DNA of 64,000 nucleotides from Arthrobotrys musiformis (GCA_036971715.1 JAVHJL010000005.1:2356001-2420000); one strand, 5' to 3'. Positions 22,401 to 35,591 are shown, counted from the stretch's first letter. Program-made: numbers and translations. The notes: generated by a model not told the origin, from the letters alone.

Positions 22401-25400
22401 GGTCCTGCCAAATCTCTGGTAATGTGACACTAGAAAATCATACGAACCAGGTTTTATATGACACTTCATGGACAACGCTCTGGGCAAGGTACCGTACTGT
22501 CGAACCTGAAACATGCCCTGCCCAAGGGGTGGTCGTCCTGGTTTTTTTTTTTCGTGTGAGCGCACGGGAAACGAAAAACAAAAATGTTGAACAAAAGCCT
22601 CAATTCTTTTTTATCACCTGTTGCATTCCCCAGAAAAAAAACCTGCTGGCAATATCCGACTAGCCTATGGCAGGTGGGTCATTCAAATAGCCGTTATGGT
22701 AATTTTGCCGTTCTTAAATTTGCAATATCATAGCGCCAGCTAAGAGCCTCGTCTAGTTGAGAGGTTTTGGGATGGGGGGAAGGGCTGCCTATTGGCTCTG
22801 GATAGGCCAGCGAGGATGATGGAACCCGGGCCATGAGCACAAATCTATCGAACCGTGGTCTTGCAATTGGAGCTAGATATGAGGTGGAGAACGAAGACGA
22901 GGAAGAAGAGGAAGGGACCGATAAAGCTAGACAACGCCCGTGCAGCTCGCGATCCATCTTCCGATTTGTGGGGGTCAGCTAGAGGTCTCCACAATTTACA
23001 CAAGTGCCGGCATAGAATTCTGGTTGCTAAGCTATTCGTAAACTCGCCTTTTTAGAAATCAAAATCCCCATAGCCACTGCGACCGAGACAATGATAGTAA
23101 AAAAGATCTTAAAACCGCGGGAACTATAAGTGTGGCGTGGATGTGACTATTTTGCATCTCCTTTTGTGAACGGGCGTTGGCGAATGGCTTAGCATGGGTT
23201 GAAATTTCAGGTACCAAAGTTTCTTCGAAGGGGGACAACCAGGCTTACCACGAACAAGGAATCTCGAGTAAGAAAATGGATCTTCAATGCGGCAGCCGCT
23301 GTTGTGAGGAGATTTTTATGCAATCTGCAAACAGTGATTATTTTATTTTTCTGGGGCCTCGAAACTAACAACCCAACATGATGTGCACACAACGTTGTCC
23401 TCGATTGACAAGTCTACACGATCGATTCGATGGCCAGAGTGACATCCGCCAGCTGGCGGGTATCCTGAATAGGATACAAACCAACGTAAGACATCAACGA
23501 TTAGCAAATCGTTATTTCGAATTTTGACAAGTGTTGAGGGGGGAAAGTTTCATGTTTTTGCCGAAACCGGGGATTCGATCTCAAACAGATGATATTGATA
23601 ATGACGACAACAAAGACAAGTCATTCGACGATAAGAATAGCCAGATATTTAGTTTAAAACGAAGGGATGAATCTAACCATCTGTCTAAAGAGCTAGCCAA
23701 TAATGGAGATCTGAATTTTTAGAAGCGAGAAGAAATCTAAAACATTAAACATTTATCTTTGTCCCCTGGTTTACAATAACTTTTTTTATTATTAAAATTT
23801 TTTTCTTCGCGAGAGTGTTTTAACTTTAAGGTCTGCTCCATTCAGACCGATTAGCAGCACACCCTCCCGGTGTGCGATAAAAGAGTTCTGATTGGAAAGC
23901 TTCGTCGACGTTGTCTTTTCAGGGCCAGAACATTGGTTGATGCAAAGTCCCCTTTCCGCTTTAGTACCCAACAGCGACAAACATGCAGTGATGTTAGGCG
24001 TTGCGAGTCGGATCTCTGGCAAAGGGCGCAAATGTCCGAGGGCAACGATGCAAAAAGCCAAGGCGGGGGTGGAAGTTCCGTGCTCGATGGAGAAAGGGAG
24101 GGCAAAACCTTAAGCAAGGACGGTTGGGCGACAGCTGCGGTACACATAGGATATCGTCAAGAATTGTAGAATAGCATGCAGGCTATTCGAGAATATAATC
24201 GTAAAATTATATCTCGAATTTTCTGCAACACTCGATATATTTTGGAGAATACGAGGTCTCAGAAGACTTGAAGAACAATTCTGCACAGACCATGTCAGTT
24301 CTGGACGCAGCAGGGCCTTTGATATGTGATAACCATTGGCCCCCCAGTCGACCCAGGTTAATGGCAACCCTATACTATCGCAATAAAAATGAAAATATCC
24401 CTTGTTAACCGGCATGGCCATGCTGACAGCAGACAGCAACCAACCGGCAGCAGTAGAAGAAGCAGATAACTCCAGGGCACAGCAGATAGTGGCCAGCACA
24501 CCCACCACAGTTGCAAGGGCAGTGTCAAGCGACATCTGATCCAGAGGTAAAAGTATTTGGTAAGGAGCAGAGACAAGTTCGACCTGAAGCGTTTACACAT
24601 GCGAATGCTCTGCGGCTAAAGGGAACCAGCCAATGGTTTATGGGCCCAAGAAGTACCGGTCGAGTCAAAGGTACCTTGTTTCCAAGTAGCAGTGTGTGCA
24701 TGATCGAGGACTGTTTGCTGGGCCTTAACAATTTTACCCCCGTCGACTCGAGGAGCCCTCAGCACACCATCCCTTTGGATACATTGGCCTCCGGTTGTAT
24801 GCACAGTGGTAGTTAGCCCAGTCAGAATCATCAGCAATGGGGGAATTATTAAGGTGTAGTAAAGCGAAAGTTGACAATTCGATTGCTTTTTCTTGTCCCT
24901 GTTCCTGTCCCTGTTTCTGTTCCTATTCCTACTCAAATCTTTCGTGTTTGTGTGTGTCCCCTTTGAATTCGAGTCGTTAGTTAAAGCTAAAAGGTTTGCG
25001 AGTAAACTAGAAATTAGAATCGTTAGAACGGGGAAGGCCAAAAAAAGAAAACTCAAACCTCAGTGAAAAAAAGCACATACAACAGACACTCACACACCAC
25101 ACTAACCTAACCTTCTGACCCCATGCCACCCTTTACGGACGGTCAACTTAACATTGCTGGTCCTGGCTGGCCTGTACCTGAACAACCCAAAGCGAAAGGT
25201 GGTGTTAGATGGAAACATAGGAAGCCTGGTCGCTTTTAACCTCTTGTGATCCATATAACATACGCCCATCCCCTCCTCCTTCTGCGACAGCCGTTTTTAA
25301 GGCTGTGCTCGATTTTAGACATTGCAAGCCAGATTTTCCGGAATCTCTTGATAGCTTTATTTCTCCTAGGCATATTGAGCAAGGGGAGCTAGCAAGGAAG

Positions 25401-25875
25401 GGGCCGAGTCCTTTATTACCCAAACTATCTTCCTCATCTTTAATTCTTTTTTTTTTTTGTTCCGTGGTTATTTTCTTTTCTTCGGAATCATCCATTCGGC
25501 ATTTTATTCATCTGCATCGTGCATATATTGTTATTATCTCTCTGACGAATTTTCTTCCCTCTCTCCTCTCTTTTTGATTTGACCGAAACTTGCGGCATAT
25601 TTCTAGGCTTCAACTGCTTCATAATTTTATTCCGGCTTGGTTTTTTTTGTGCTTGGTTTTTTAGGCATTGAGAGTTTTGGGATTTCAGCTTTGACCTCGA
25701 CGAATACCGTTTTGTGTGTTTCAATGTCTGGTGCTTGGGCGACAATTTTCTTATAACCACAACCACACAACATCTGCATCCTGGGATTTAAAACTACAAA
25801 GACATTGCCAGTTTCACTGCTACTTTATCCTTTTACCGCTTCCCTCAACCTCACCATCAACCTAAAAATCCGACA
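16444..25875. other. 9.4-kb interval without a convincing gene
   Basis: Only short, mutually overlapping frames without domain-like sequence are present (the longest is 176 codons, at 21752-22282). No tRNA, rRNA or intact transposon was recognised. Visible features are a short direct repeat GTATCGATCTTTG at 20638 and 20699, TAGCTATAGCTATAG near 17955, a TAGGTCTAGGTCTAGG run near 17861, and two hydrophobic minus-strand frames at 24110-25056 that could belong to a small membrane protein. From 25080 the sequence becomes T-rich and probably holds the promoter and leader of the next gene. Confidence 0.45.
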
Positions 25876-27456
25876 ATGCCGTTTTTTTCATCCTCCTCGA
25901 CATCAGTTAATGAGATAGTTGGAAGCCATGGAGGCAGTTACGCTCGCAAGGATTCCAAGCCAGCTCCTCTTAAGAAAAAGGATGCGGCACGTTCGAGACA
26001 ACTGAGAAGGTCTATAACTGACTATACAATCCCACCTCCAAGTCCCAGCTATCAAAATGCATTTCCGAATGCTTCTCTTTCACAGTTGGATACATCGTTG
26101 CCACCTCCTACCTATGCAGAGCTCGACGAGGTTCGGTTACCACTACCAAGGTTCAAGGTTACACCACGACCCGAGGAAGGCAGAGAGGCTCTCCCTTCAT
26201 ATAAATGTACTCTATTGAAGGAGGCCATATTTGAACGAAAGATCGAAATGGACTCGCCATTCGAGAGATCTGGTGACAGTATGTTTTTATGTTTCTCCTC
26301 TTGTATCAAAACCGGTGGCAAATATCTGGACTAACACATATACATAGGGAAATGGACAAAGGTCTTTTGTGTCCTGAACAATACAGTGCTCAACCTTCAC
26401 AAGGTCAAACGAACAGCAATGATCCCCAGAGCGGACCCTTTGGAGGAGGACCCAGATGACCCAACCGGGTATGCACCTGGCCAGTTGATCAAGTCTTTCA
26501 CTCTTCAGCATGCGGAAGTCGGAGCAGCAAGCGATTATAAGAAAAAGAGCTATGTTATCCGTGTTCGAGCTGAGACACAACAATTCCTTCTCGCATGCAA
26601 GACTGTGGACACTTTCTTTGCTTGGTTGGAGGCTTTGAGTTCCGGGATCAATGTCTCCCTTCCTCTGGAAGAAAGAGTTCTGCCCAAATATCAAACTATC
26701 CCACGCAGGAGGAGAAGAAGACATAGGACTCACGGGGTCGCTGCTCAAGATGTTGTTCAACAACAGGAAGATATCATTCGACGACATTATCCCCAACTTC
26801 TTGTTGGTGATGATGTCGCTGATGCTGGTTTCGCCGACGTCGATGCAACCCTCGATCCCAATGACCGACCGGGAACAAGTGGAGGGTTGGATGCCATCGA
26901 TGAACATGGTCATAGTTCGGATCTCGAAGATGGTCTTCAGCCTTCTGGAATTGCAACACCGGTTTCCCATCTAGAGTCTCATAACGGAAGCCTTGTAGAC
27001 CTTAGCTCCCTTCGCATTTCAGAAGAGCAGGGTCGAGACGCTGAACACAACGATGAAATCAATATTAATGGCGAGAGCACCGAAGGCACTCGTACATGGT
27101 ATAGCAGCCGACCGTCCACTGCTGCCACAACTGGACCCAGCAATCCCTTCGCCAACCGTGGTCATCTCGCCGGCTTCGCAAAGCACACCACCGCTTCCGT
27201 TCATGAGAGCCAGACTCGTAAATGGCGTGGAGGCCCTCCAGCAACTAAAGAGCAACATCTTCGGTTTGCGAAACGATGCATGTCTGTTCTCAACGCCAAC
27301 ACTCCTCGCCAAAGCAACTTTGTCATCGAAAAGGGCGTCCGATACGAAATCGTCCCCGGACAGTACAAGATGATCCCAGATGCCCGTATTACTCTCCCTT
27401 CCTACCAGAATCACAAGCCGCACGTTTACGCCCAGGCCGCGTTGATTGACCTATAG
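25876..27456 (+). CDS. PH-domain protein
   Basis: Exons 25876-26278 and 26348-27456 (phase-1 intron of 69 bp) give 503 residues. The N-terminal 110 residues are Ser/Pro-rich and basic (KPAPLKKKDAARSRQLRRS). Residues about 115-232 look like a pleckstrin-homology domain: the intron falls just before RKWTKVFCVLNNTVLNLHK, and the fold's end is marked by RVRAETQQFLLACKTVDTFFAWLEAL, with the conserved Trp of the last helix. The rest is acidic and low-complexity, followed by a conserved-looking C-terminus (RKWRGGPPATKEQHLRFAKR and RYEIVPGQYKMIPDARI). PH domains usually bind phosphoinositides or proteins at membranes, so a cortical or signalling adaptor role is inferred. The partner and pathway are unknown. 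The ATG directly follows a CCTAAAAATCCGACA leader and is the first in frame. Confidence 0.85.
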
Positions 27457-28203
27457 TCTAGGTGGTTGGCGGTAGCTGCGGCCCCGTGGAATTCGTCTCA
27501 TACTCCGATTTACTAGTGGGACTAAGAATTGCAACTTTCATAATAATACAGGCTCTTTCCGTCATACCATAGCCTGGTTGATACAGCATATTGTCTTATT
27601 TTTTTTTTTTTTTTTTCTGGACTCTTCCTTTTCATTTTCATTTTCAACATACTACAGCGAGCAGTTGCATCTCGTTTCACAACTACAGTTTCATACATTT
27701 CACGGCGTTCATTAACAAAAATGCAGATTTTTTGCTTCTCTAGACCTAAGATACCACTGGGAGTTCTTGCATTTGCTTTTCTTTTGCTTTGCTTTGCCTT
27801 TGCTTCTAATCACTTTGGATCATTCGCTTGCTTTTTCAACATAGACACTCGTTTCCTGCCGTTTCCTTCGTTTTACAGCTCTGATTCTTCAGATTACGCC
27901 ACCAAAAATGCATTGCGATGGAATTCAAAAAGTACTTGTAGCAATCGGTCACTGATTTTTGGTGCATCACATTCCTTTGCCTTTCCTTTGTTTTTTGAAA
28001 GTTTGCTCTAGGGTTACAAGGGAGGATTTGTATCTGAAATGTTATACTATACTATACTGCACAAGGGCAGGACCTTCCTAGCCTGTGCCGGAATCTAGCC
28101 GGCGGCTGGGTCACTAAATAATGAATACAAATACATTCTATGAATAATATACATGATAATGGCCCCTGTGAGTCGTAATGCGTAAACCTATATTTACATG
28201 TAG
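27457..28203. other. Convergent intergenic region
   Basis: A 17-base T run at 27600-27616 and T-rich sequence mark the PH gene's 3' flank. A 96-codon frame at 27721-28011 begins with a hydrophobic stretch but is T-rich low-complexity and is not supported as a gene. Nothing else is seen before the stop of the facing methyltransferase gene. Confidence 0.5.
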
Positions 28204-29776
28204 TTACGAGGATAGCTCGTCTTTTTGGACTGGTTCCTGGGTATCATTTATTTCCACCGTGTCAATAGGGTGCTCTGACGTGCTCGATTCGTTGTCCTGG
28301 GCCTCGCCGTTGGGAATTGCCTCACTGGCAGGCTGAGGTTTGTCATATCTCTGCCGTCCAATCCGTCGCATGATAAGATAGAACCCGCCTCCGACCGTCC
28401 TTTCCCCGGTCTTCGGCCTACATACCATCTCCCATTCGGCTGTAGCCTTTTTAGTCTGGTCTTCTTTGGCAACTGCATCCTCGTTTGCCAAAGTTTCAGT
28501 TTCACCATCCTCCGAGGACCGCTGAGAGGAGGCAGACTTGTGAGATTTGTTTGCCTTAACTCGACTTCTGACCAAAGCCGGCCGGACATCCCAGACTCTC
28601 GCACCAGCACCACCAACACCGTTCCCAAACTCGAGTACCTTCTCCACTAGGAATGGGAGCCGGTTGAACTTCACATGCTCAACGACTGCAGAAATCTGCG
28701 TTATTGATGGTGCCCAGTATCCTAGAATAGCTCCTAGATGCATATTTTCCTGGAGCAAGGGTAGCAGTGGTCGGATCTCCGGTAAATCAAGGACACAGGC
28801 GGACAGAAGTGCTCTTTTTCCTGGTCCTGTGGCTGGTTCAATCGTAACCGATGCGTCTTTAGCGGTACTTTCCTCAGATGTACCTTCTACAGTTGGTACC
28901 TCAGAGGCTTCGGGAGGTGGTGGTAGTCGTGCCCTTAGCCATGCCTCCACGTCATCATTGTAGAATTTAACACCTGGCCCGTCGTAGATCCCCCGTCTGA
29001 ATCCCTTTAGTAGCTTAATGGCAGCCTCGTGGACTTTCCTATCCTTCTCTACCGAATGAAGGATTGAAACTGGGTTTTCTTTCCCCAGATGACCAGCGTA
29101 AAGCGCTCTGGCGAGATGCAGCGTCAACGACCCATGACCTGTTCCCGCTTCTAAAACTTCAAGTGGGCCATCTTCAGGATCAATCTCAGGTGACACATGA
29201 AGGTCAAGAGATTGAACAATCGCCGCAGCGTCAGCAGGATAGATTGGTGTTACTATCCTGTTGGACAAAACGATGTATTCCTCCATCGAAGGGAATGTTA
29301 CGAGGTACTCGGCGCCTGTATGGTTACGTTAGAGCAAACAATAGAGTGCATAATGCAAGGTGAGTAACGAGATCGAAGCGCCCTTTTTGTTTTTTTTTCG
29401 TCTAGGATATAGGGTGTATATTGCATGCATACGCGGTGTGTTTCAGGATCATGCAGGATAGGAAGGATATAGTCTCAGGAACGGTTCTTGTGTTGGGGAA
29501 AGGATATACGAGTATGGGGTCTAGCGTACCTGTATGCGTCTTAACGATATCACGGACTTGGCGTCCGATAAGTCTATCGTGGGAGAAGTTTCCTTTGTGG
29601 GTGACTTTTAGTTCCCCGGGTTTGATATTGGGGATGAAGACGGAGTCTCTGGCTAGAGAGACGGATGACCGTGGTTTAAGATATACGCAATCACTTTCTG
29701 TGTAATATAGCCCATCGTTTAGTATATTTCCAGCACTATCGATAAAGGGATTGTATACCTCTAGTCGTTCTTGCAT
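28204..29776 (-). CDS. Trm61-type tRNA (adenine-N1) methyltransferase, possibly mitochondrial
   Basis: Exons 29530-29776 and 28204-29315 (214-bp phase-1 intron) encode 452 residues. The N-terminal part has the GCD14/TRM61 fold start (KVTHKGNFSHDRLIGRQVRDIVKTHTG), followed by the family's TPIYPADAAAIVQSLDL segment and the SAM-binding motif VLEAGTGHGSLTLHLARAL (about 135-153). A later VLDLPEIRPLL segment corresponds to the catalytic-domain DLP motif. These enzymes place m1A58 in the tRNA T-loop. The sequence diverges from the canonical nuclear catalytic subunit, with a long acidic insert (about 190-220) and a disordered C-terminus. It may be the organellar paralogue (TRMT61B-like), although no clear targeting peptide starts at this ATG; an upstream exon is possible. 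It is divergent from smc1. Confidence 0.72.
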
Positions 29777-30371
29777 TCGAATTCATATATCGTCGGGATC
29801 CCTGGAGTATACTGGAGTATTGAAGTTCTGACCATGATTTTCCAATGATCCGGCTGGACCGCTGGCGCAGCCCATTCATTTTTTTGGATTTATAGTTTCC
29901 ACTATCGTAACTCTTAGAAAAAGATGGACTATAGGCTATTTCTTAGGAGCTATCATAGAAGATAATTAATATTTATCTTGCATGTTATCTCAAATATATC
30001 TATTAGAATCGTAGAAAGCGTCGTGATGTTGTAGTTGTGTTGCGTTGCATCTTGAAAATTTTTGAAGTTGTGGTTTTTTGTGGTAGCACGCGAAAACCGG
30101 CCTGGCTTGTTTGGCAGCTCTTGGCTTATCGACAGGATCACGTCCTCCCCACCTTAACCGACAAACTCATCGACCTCCGGACGCGTCTACCCATAACCTA
30201 TCCCGACCACCGGAATTAACACCCTTCATCTCCGACCCTATTCTTGGTTCCTTCCGAATCGCATTCGTTCCGATATTATTATTGAATGCGATATTAGTAC
30301 CTCCGATTACCCAACTGCGATATTAAGCAACAATCCCTGAAGCTGGTGCTTCAGTCATATAACACATCAAC
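29777..30371. other. Divergent promoter between the tRNA methyltransferase gene and smc1
   Basis: These 595 bp hold AT-rich sequence around 29930-30010, and the smc1 leader (30230-30371) contains GCGATATTA twice. No gene or RNA is recognised. Confidence 0.5.
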
Positions 30372-33300
30372 ATGGGGAAGCTTAAGCGCTTAGAGCTCAA
30401 CAGTATGTTCTGAAAGCGACTTTTGATCAAGTGGTCAAAGAAAGAAAGATTGTTTTGGCTGATTAGAAGGAATGAAATTATGCAGACTTCAAGTCCTACA
30501 AGGGACACCAAAAGATTGAATTTGGAGATTCGTACTTTACAAGTATCATCGGTCCCAATGGATCCGGAAAATCGAATTCGTATGCTAGAGCTTCCCTGGA
30601 TGGTGTTTACATTGGAGCCGTGGAACTGATACATATCGGATGTGTAGCATGGACGCAATCTCTTTCGTCCTCGGAATCAAATCTGCCCAACTCCGATCTG
30701 CCTCCCTGAAAGACCTCGTCTACCGCGGCCGAGTCCTCAAGCAAAACAAAGTTAACGGAACGATACATCCAGACACGAATGGCGAAGACTCCCTTCTCGT
30801 CGAGGATATCGCCGATGCCAGTGCCTCGCAGGCGGACCCAAAGACTGCGTGGGTTATGGCCGTCTACGAGGACGACGATGGAGAAGAGCACCATTGGAAG
30901 CGATTGATCAGTTCCTCCGGCGCTAGCGAGTACAGGATCAACAACAGGGTTGTTACGGCTGCGGAATATAATGCGGCACTCGAGAAGGAAAACATTTTGA
31001 TCAAGGCCAGGAACTTCTTGGTTTTCCAGGGTGATGTTGAAGCTGTCGCATCGCAGTCGCCGAAGGATCTTACTAGATTGATAGAACAAATCAGTGGATC
31101 GTTAGAATGGAAATCTGAATACGAGCGTTTGAAGATCGAGCAGGATCGAGCAATAGAGCTCTCGAATGCCAATCTCAACAAACGACGTGGTATCAACGCG
31201 GAAATCAAGCAATACCAAGAGCAGAAACGAGAAGCAGAGAATTATGAGCGAAAGGCGAATGAGAAGGACCAGGCTATCATTACACATGTTCTCTGGAAGC
31301 TGTTCCACTTCCAGAAGACAATGGAGGATAACAAGGCCAAGATTGCGCAACAGCAAGCAGAGATGCGGACTCATAAGCACGCCTACGACAAAGACAACAA
31401 GGTGTACGAGCAGGCGAGGACAGCTCAAGCGCAGGCTAGCCGAACAATCTCAAAGAAGGAGAAGGAGATTAAGAAGAAAGAAGCAGCTATCGAGGACAAG
31501 GAGGTTTCCCTCTTACCCGTCGATGAAAAGATCAAAGCGGCCCAAGGCAAGGTCCAGGCTGCGGAGAACAGAATCAGGGAAATAAATCGAGATCATGAAA
31601 ACCAGAAAGTGTCGATGGAGGATTATACAAAGCAAATCAAAATCGTCAAGGCAGCCCAGGCCAAGTTTGAAGCCGATCAAGCGAGGGCGGCGGCTCAATC
31701 TGGCGTCGCACTGTCAAGCAAAGATCTTGCCGAATACTCCAAGCTTCGTGAGCAGTTCAGCACCAAGGCTGGGGCTGAAAACATGAAGCTAGAGGGCCTT
31801 GAGCGTGAGGCTAAGACCGAGAGTGAGACGCTCGAAGCGTTGCGCAACAAGGTCGCTGGCCATGAACGACGACTCGAGGCCGCTAACACTGAGCTCCAAT
31901 CACTAAAAGCGAACTTCGAGGATGCTGACAACGAGTTCGAAACCGTCAATCAAGAAGTCCACCAGAAGAAAAAGGAGCTCAAAGTCCTCAACGATGAGCG
32001 CGCCAAGACTCAACAATCCAAGATGAAGCTCGAGAGCCAGCTACAAGAGGCGCTGAAGAAACTCCACGAGCTGGATGATGGCAGGAAGCAAAATGAAAAG
32101 GAAATCAAAATGCGTGAAACCGTTGCTACCCTTAAACGCCTCAACCCCGGCGTAAAGGGCAGAATCTCAGACCTTTGCAAGCCTAAACTAAAGAAGTACC
32201 AGGACGCGGTCTCTACGGCTTTGGGTAGGCACTTTGATGCTATTGCTGTTGACAACGAGAAGACAGCCCACGAGTGCATTCGATACCTGAAAGAGCACCG
32301 AGTGGCTGTTGCTACATTCATTCCAATGGAAACAATTGTCAACAAGCCACTTAATTCCAGCCTTAAGGGCATGCATAGAGGTATGCGGATGGCCATCGAT
32401 ACGATTGATTATGACCCATCAGTGGAGAGGGCTATGCTATATGCTTGTGGAAACACCGTAGTTTGCGAAACAATCGACGTCGCAAAGTATATCTGCTACG
32501 AAAAGAAGGTCGAGGTCAAAGCTGTTACCCTCGACGGCACTGTCATTCACAAGGGTGGTATGATGACTGGTGGCCGGGTTGATAAAAAGAATGCTCGACG
32601 TTGGGATGAAACGGAGGCCGATGGGTTTAGAAAGTTGGTCGATGAACTGAAGACTAAGATTCAGGATCTAGATAAGGCATCCTACCGTCCGGAGGAGGAG
32701 AGCCTGAGAAGTGATTACGATCGACTTGAAAAGAAACTAAGCAGTTTGCGAGACGAACGGGAGTTCATGAAGAGCGGGGTAGACGATAAAGCGAAGTTCG
32801 TTAGTCATCTAGAGAAGGAACTGAGCAGTCTCAAGCCGGAACTCAACAATGCCGAAAAGACAGTTGATGGTCTTGAGCGACAGATCGAAAAGCTGCGGGC
32901 CGGAATCCACCGTGTTCAAGACGGCATCTTCAAGGACTTCTGCAAGAAGGCGGGTTTGGAGAACATCCGATCTTATGAAGAGACACAAGGCTCGTTGGAG
33001 GCTACAGCTGCCCAGAAGCGCCTAGAATTCAATTCTCAATTGAAAAAGCTGACGACGCAACTTCAGTTCGAGAAGGACCGTATTGCCAATACGGAAAGCC
33101 GACTCGCCACCCTTGAAGGCCAAGTTAGGACAGCTCAGAAGAGGATTAAAGAGTTCGAGAAAGAGAAGGCAGAGGTTGCAGAGGAGCTCGAAGTGTTGAA
33201 TGAAGAGCTTGAAACCCTCAAGGAAGACTTTGAAGCCGCTTCAGGCGAAGTTCAAGAACTTGCAGAGAAGGTCGCTGCTGCCAAGCGCGATGTCTCCAAA

Positions 33301-34480
33301 CGAAGCAAAGAGATGGAGAACGTAGCAAAGATCGTTGCACAGGTGGAGAGTGACATTGAACGAATATCTACAAATCGATACGCATTACTCAGACGATGTA
33401 AGCTCGAGGAGATTAACATTCCCCTTACGGCTGATTCAGAAGCGTTGGATGCTGTCCCGATTGAGGATGCTCTTGCCCCACAAGCAGATCCTGATGCCAT
33501 GGACGTCGACGAGGACCCACACACGGGAACTACTGGCGCTGTGGAAATTGAAGATTTCGGTGTCATTGTCGATTTCTCGGGCCTTGACGATAGTCTCCAG
33601 ACAAGCGGCGACGAACGTACTGAGGAGGACTTACTCGACAGGATCAAAACAATCGAAAGCGAACTTGAGAAGCTTTCACCCAACTCTAAGGCGGTCGAAC
33701 GTCTCGCGGGAGTTGAGGACCGGCTCCAGGAAACTGAAAAGGAGTTCGAGAAGAGCAGACGAGACGCTAAGGCGGCTAAGGACCGATTCCTAGCTGTCAA
33801 GGACAAGAGGTGAGGCCTCCCACTTCTCAATTTCTAGCCCATTCACTAATATACCCCTCCAGGACACAACTGTTCAATAAGGCCTTTGCCCACATCTCGG
33901 AGCAAATTGGCAAGGTTTACAAAGATCTAACCAAGAGCAAAACGTTCCCTCTCGGTGGCACGGCGTGAGTATTCCCCTTCTATCTACTTTGGAGATCGGA
34001 ACTGAGGCCCTTTTCCCTTAGCTACCTCGATATAGAGGACCAGGATGAACCATATCTCGATGGAATCAAATACCACGCCATGCCCCCCATGAAACGGTTC
34101 AGAGATATGGAGCATCTTTCTGGGGGTGAAAAAACAATGGCTGCACTGGCCCTACTTTTCGCCATCCACTCCTACCAATCCTCTCCATTCTTTGTTCTCG
34201 ACGAAGTTGACGCTGCTTTGGACAACGCCAACGTCCAGAAGATCGCTAATTACATCTGCAACAACTGTGGGCCGGGATTCCAATTTATTGTTATCAGTTT
34301 GAAGACCGGTTTGTTCCAACAGAGCCAGGCTTTGGTTGGTATTTACAGAGACCAAGTCGAAAACTCAAGCAAGAGTTTGACATTAGATGTAAGTCCGCCC
34401 TCAGATAGGGTACTGTTATTTTCTTACAGCTTGCTGACCCATTCGTATTATAGTTACGAAAATATGTTGAAGCTCAGTGA
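30372..34480 (+). CDS. smc1: Cohesin ATPase subunit Smc1
   Basis: Smc1 pairs with Smc3 in cohesin, which holds sister chromatids together and extrudes loops. Six phase-consistent exons (30372-30402, 30486-30579, 30648-33809, 33863-33964, 34022-34388, 34454-34480) give 1260 residues, the usual length. The Walker A motif GPNGSGKS (33-40) is followed closely by an exon junction inside the next Ser codon. Two long coiled coils flank a hinge at about 500-670 (FKRLNPGV-like RLNPGVKGRISDLC, then GTVIHKGGMMTGG). The C-terminal head carries the signature LSGGEKT (1162-1168) and Walker B FFVLDEVDAALD (1186-1197). The last exon codes only eight residues, LRKYVEAQ, before TGA. An acidic insert (DPDAMDVDEDPHTGT) lies in the second coiled coil. 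The tiny first exon and small second exon are easily missed by gene callers, which would start wrongly at an internal Met. Confidence 0.97.
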
Positions 34481-35560
34481 TAATGATTTGGAAGATGAGG
34501 GGGGATTGATTGATACGTTCTATGCACATATTTTGCTTCCCTTGGCTATGCTGAAATTAATAATGTGTTTTTTTTATTTCTCCAGCAGGAGTGTGTGGTT
34601 TCTTGATTTGTTTGCCTTCATATTTTACTTCTACACTGTAGACCTTTCTATTGCTTTTTTTTATGGGTGTTAGCCAAATCTGCTTTCCTCCTCCCTGCGT
34701 TCTCTTTCTTTCTTTCTTTCAACCTAGGTATTTTTCAACCTGGAAATATTCAGGGTGCGGCGAAGATACCTTCCGAAATACGACGATACTTTAATGAAAG
34801 GCCTCCTGAATCTTGAACCGTAAGAAGAAATCCTGAATATGAGTCAGGATTGAAGTCGTAAATACAGTTCAATATCTGTCCATCAATGACGGTGTGATGC
34901 ACGCCTCGGGACTTAGCTGATCGACGGACTCATAAATGTCCAATATATAGAGGGGAGGACTCTCTGAAGCCCTCCCCCCTGTCTCGAGCACCTGGAGCCG
35001 GAGCTTACATGTACAACCTCCCCGCAACGGTAAGGTGCACCGATACCGTACACAAGACTCACTCATAAGAGCGAAAAGCCAACCTAGTTACATCTACTAT
35101 TGTTCTTAGGAGCCCCCGTGGCCTCCAAACCCCAAGGATGATGATAAATCCGCCTCAATGTTTACGGTGGGTCCGCAAGGACTCAATTTGCCTTCGGGTA
35201 TAGGACCATGGATGGTCTGGACTGGGTGGCACTTATAGCTAGTCTCGTTCCCAGGCCATGCGTGGTAGGGTATCGGTAAGGCCTTTTTTAAACCCCATGG
35301 AGATATATATAGCTAACGCACTTTCAAAGTTCGGAAATAGGGATTGGGATGGTAATTCGTTTGGACAGTCTTTTTAAATACATTTATCATCTCACCTGCC
35401 CCCCCACAAGCTTGTCGTCCGGTAAACCATTCTTGCCTTCCCACTAACACTTCCCCGGTACATCCACGAGATAGACAGGTGCATACAGGTGCCCCGGGCG
35501 CCAGTCGGGTGAAGAACAGGAAGGGGATAGCTGTATACAAAGGAGAAGTTGAAGAAGAAG

Positions 35561-35591
<31 letters not shown>

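Noticed and set aside
23565..23600. tRNA T-arm-like sequence (CCGGGGATTCGATC)
   Set aside because: No matching acceptor, D or anticodon stems can be drawn around it on either strand.
27721..28011. 96-codon frame with a signal-peptide-like start
   Set aside because: It lies in T-rich 3' flanking sequence of the PH-domain gene; the Phe/Leu/Ser content follows from T-rich DNA.
34829..34851. Hairpin with 8-bp arms
   Set aside because: Too short and not followed by any sign of an RNA gene; such repeats occur by chance in a window of this size.
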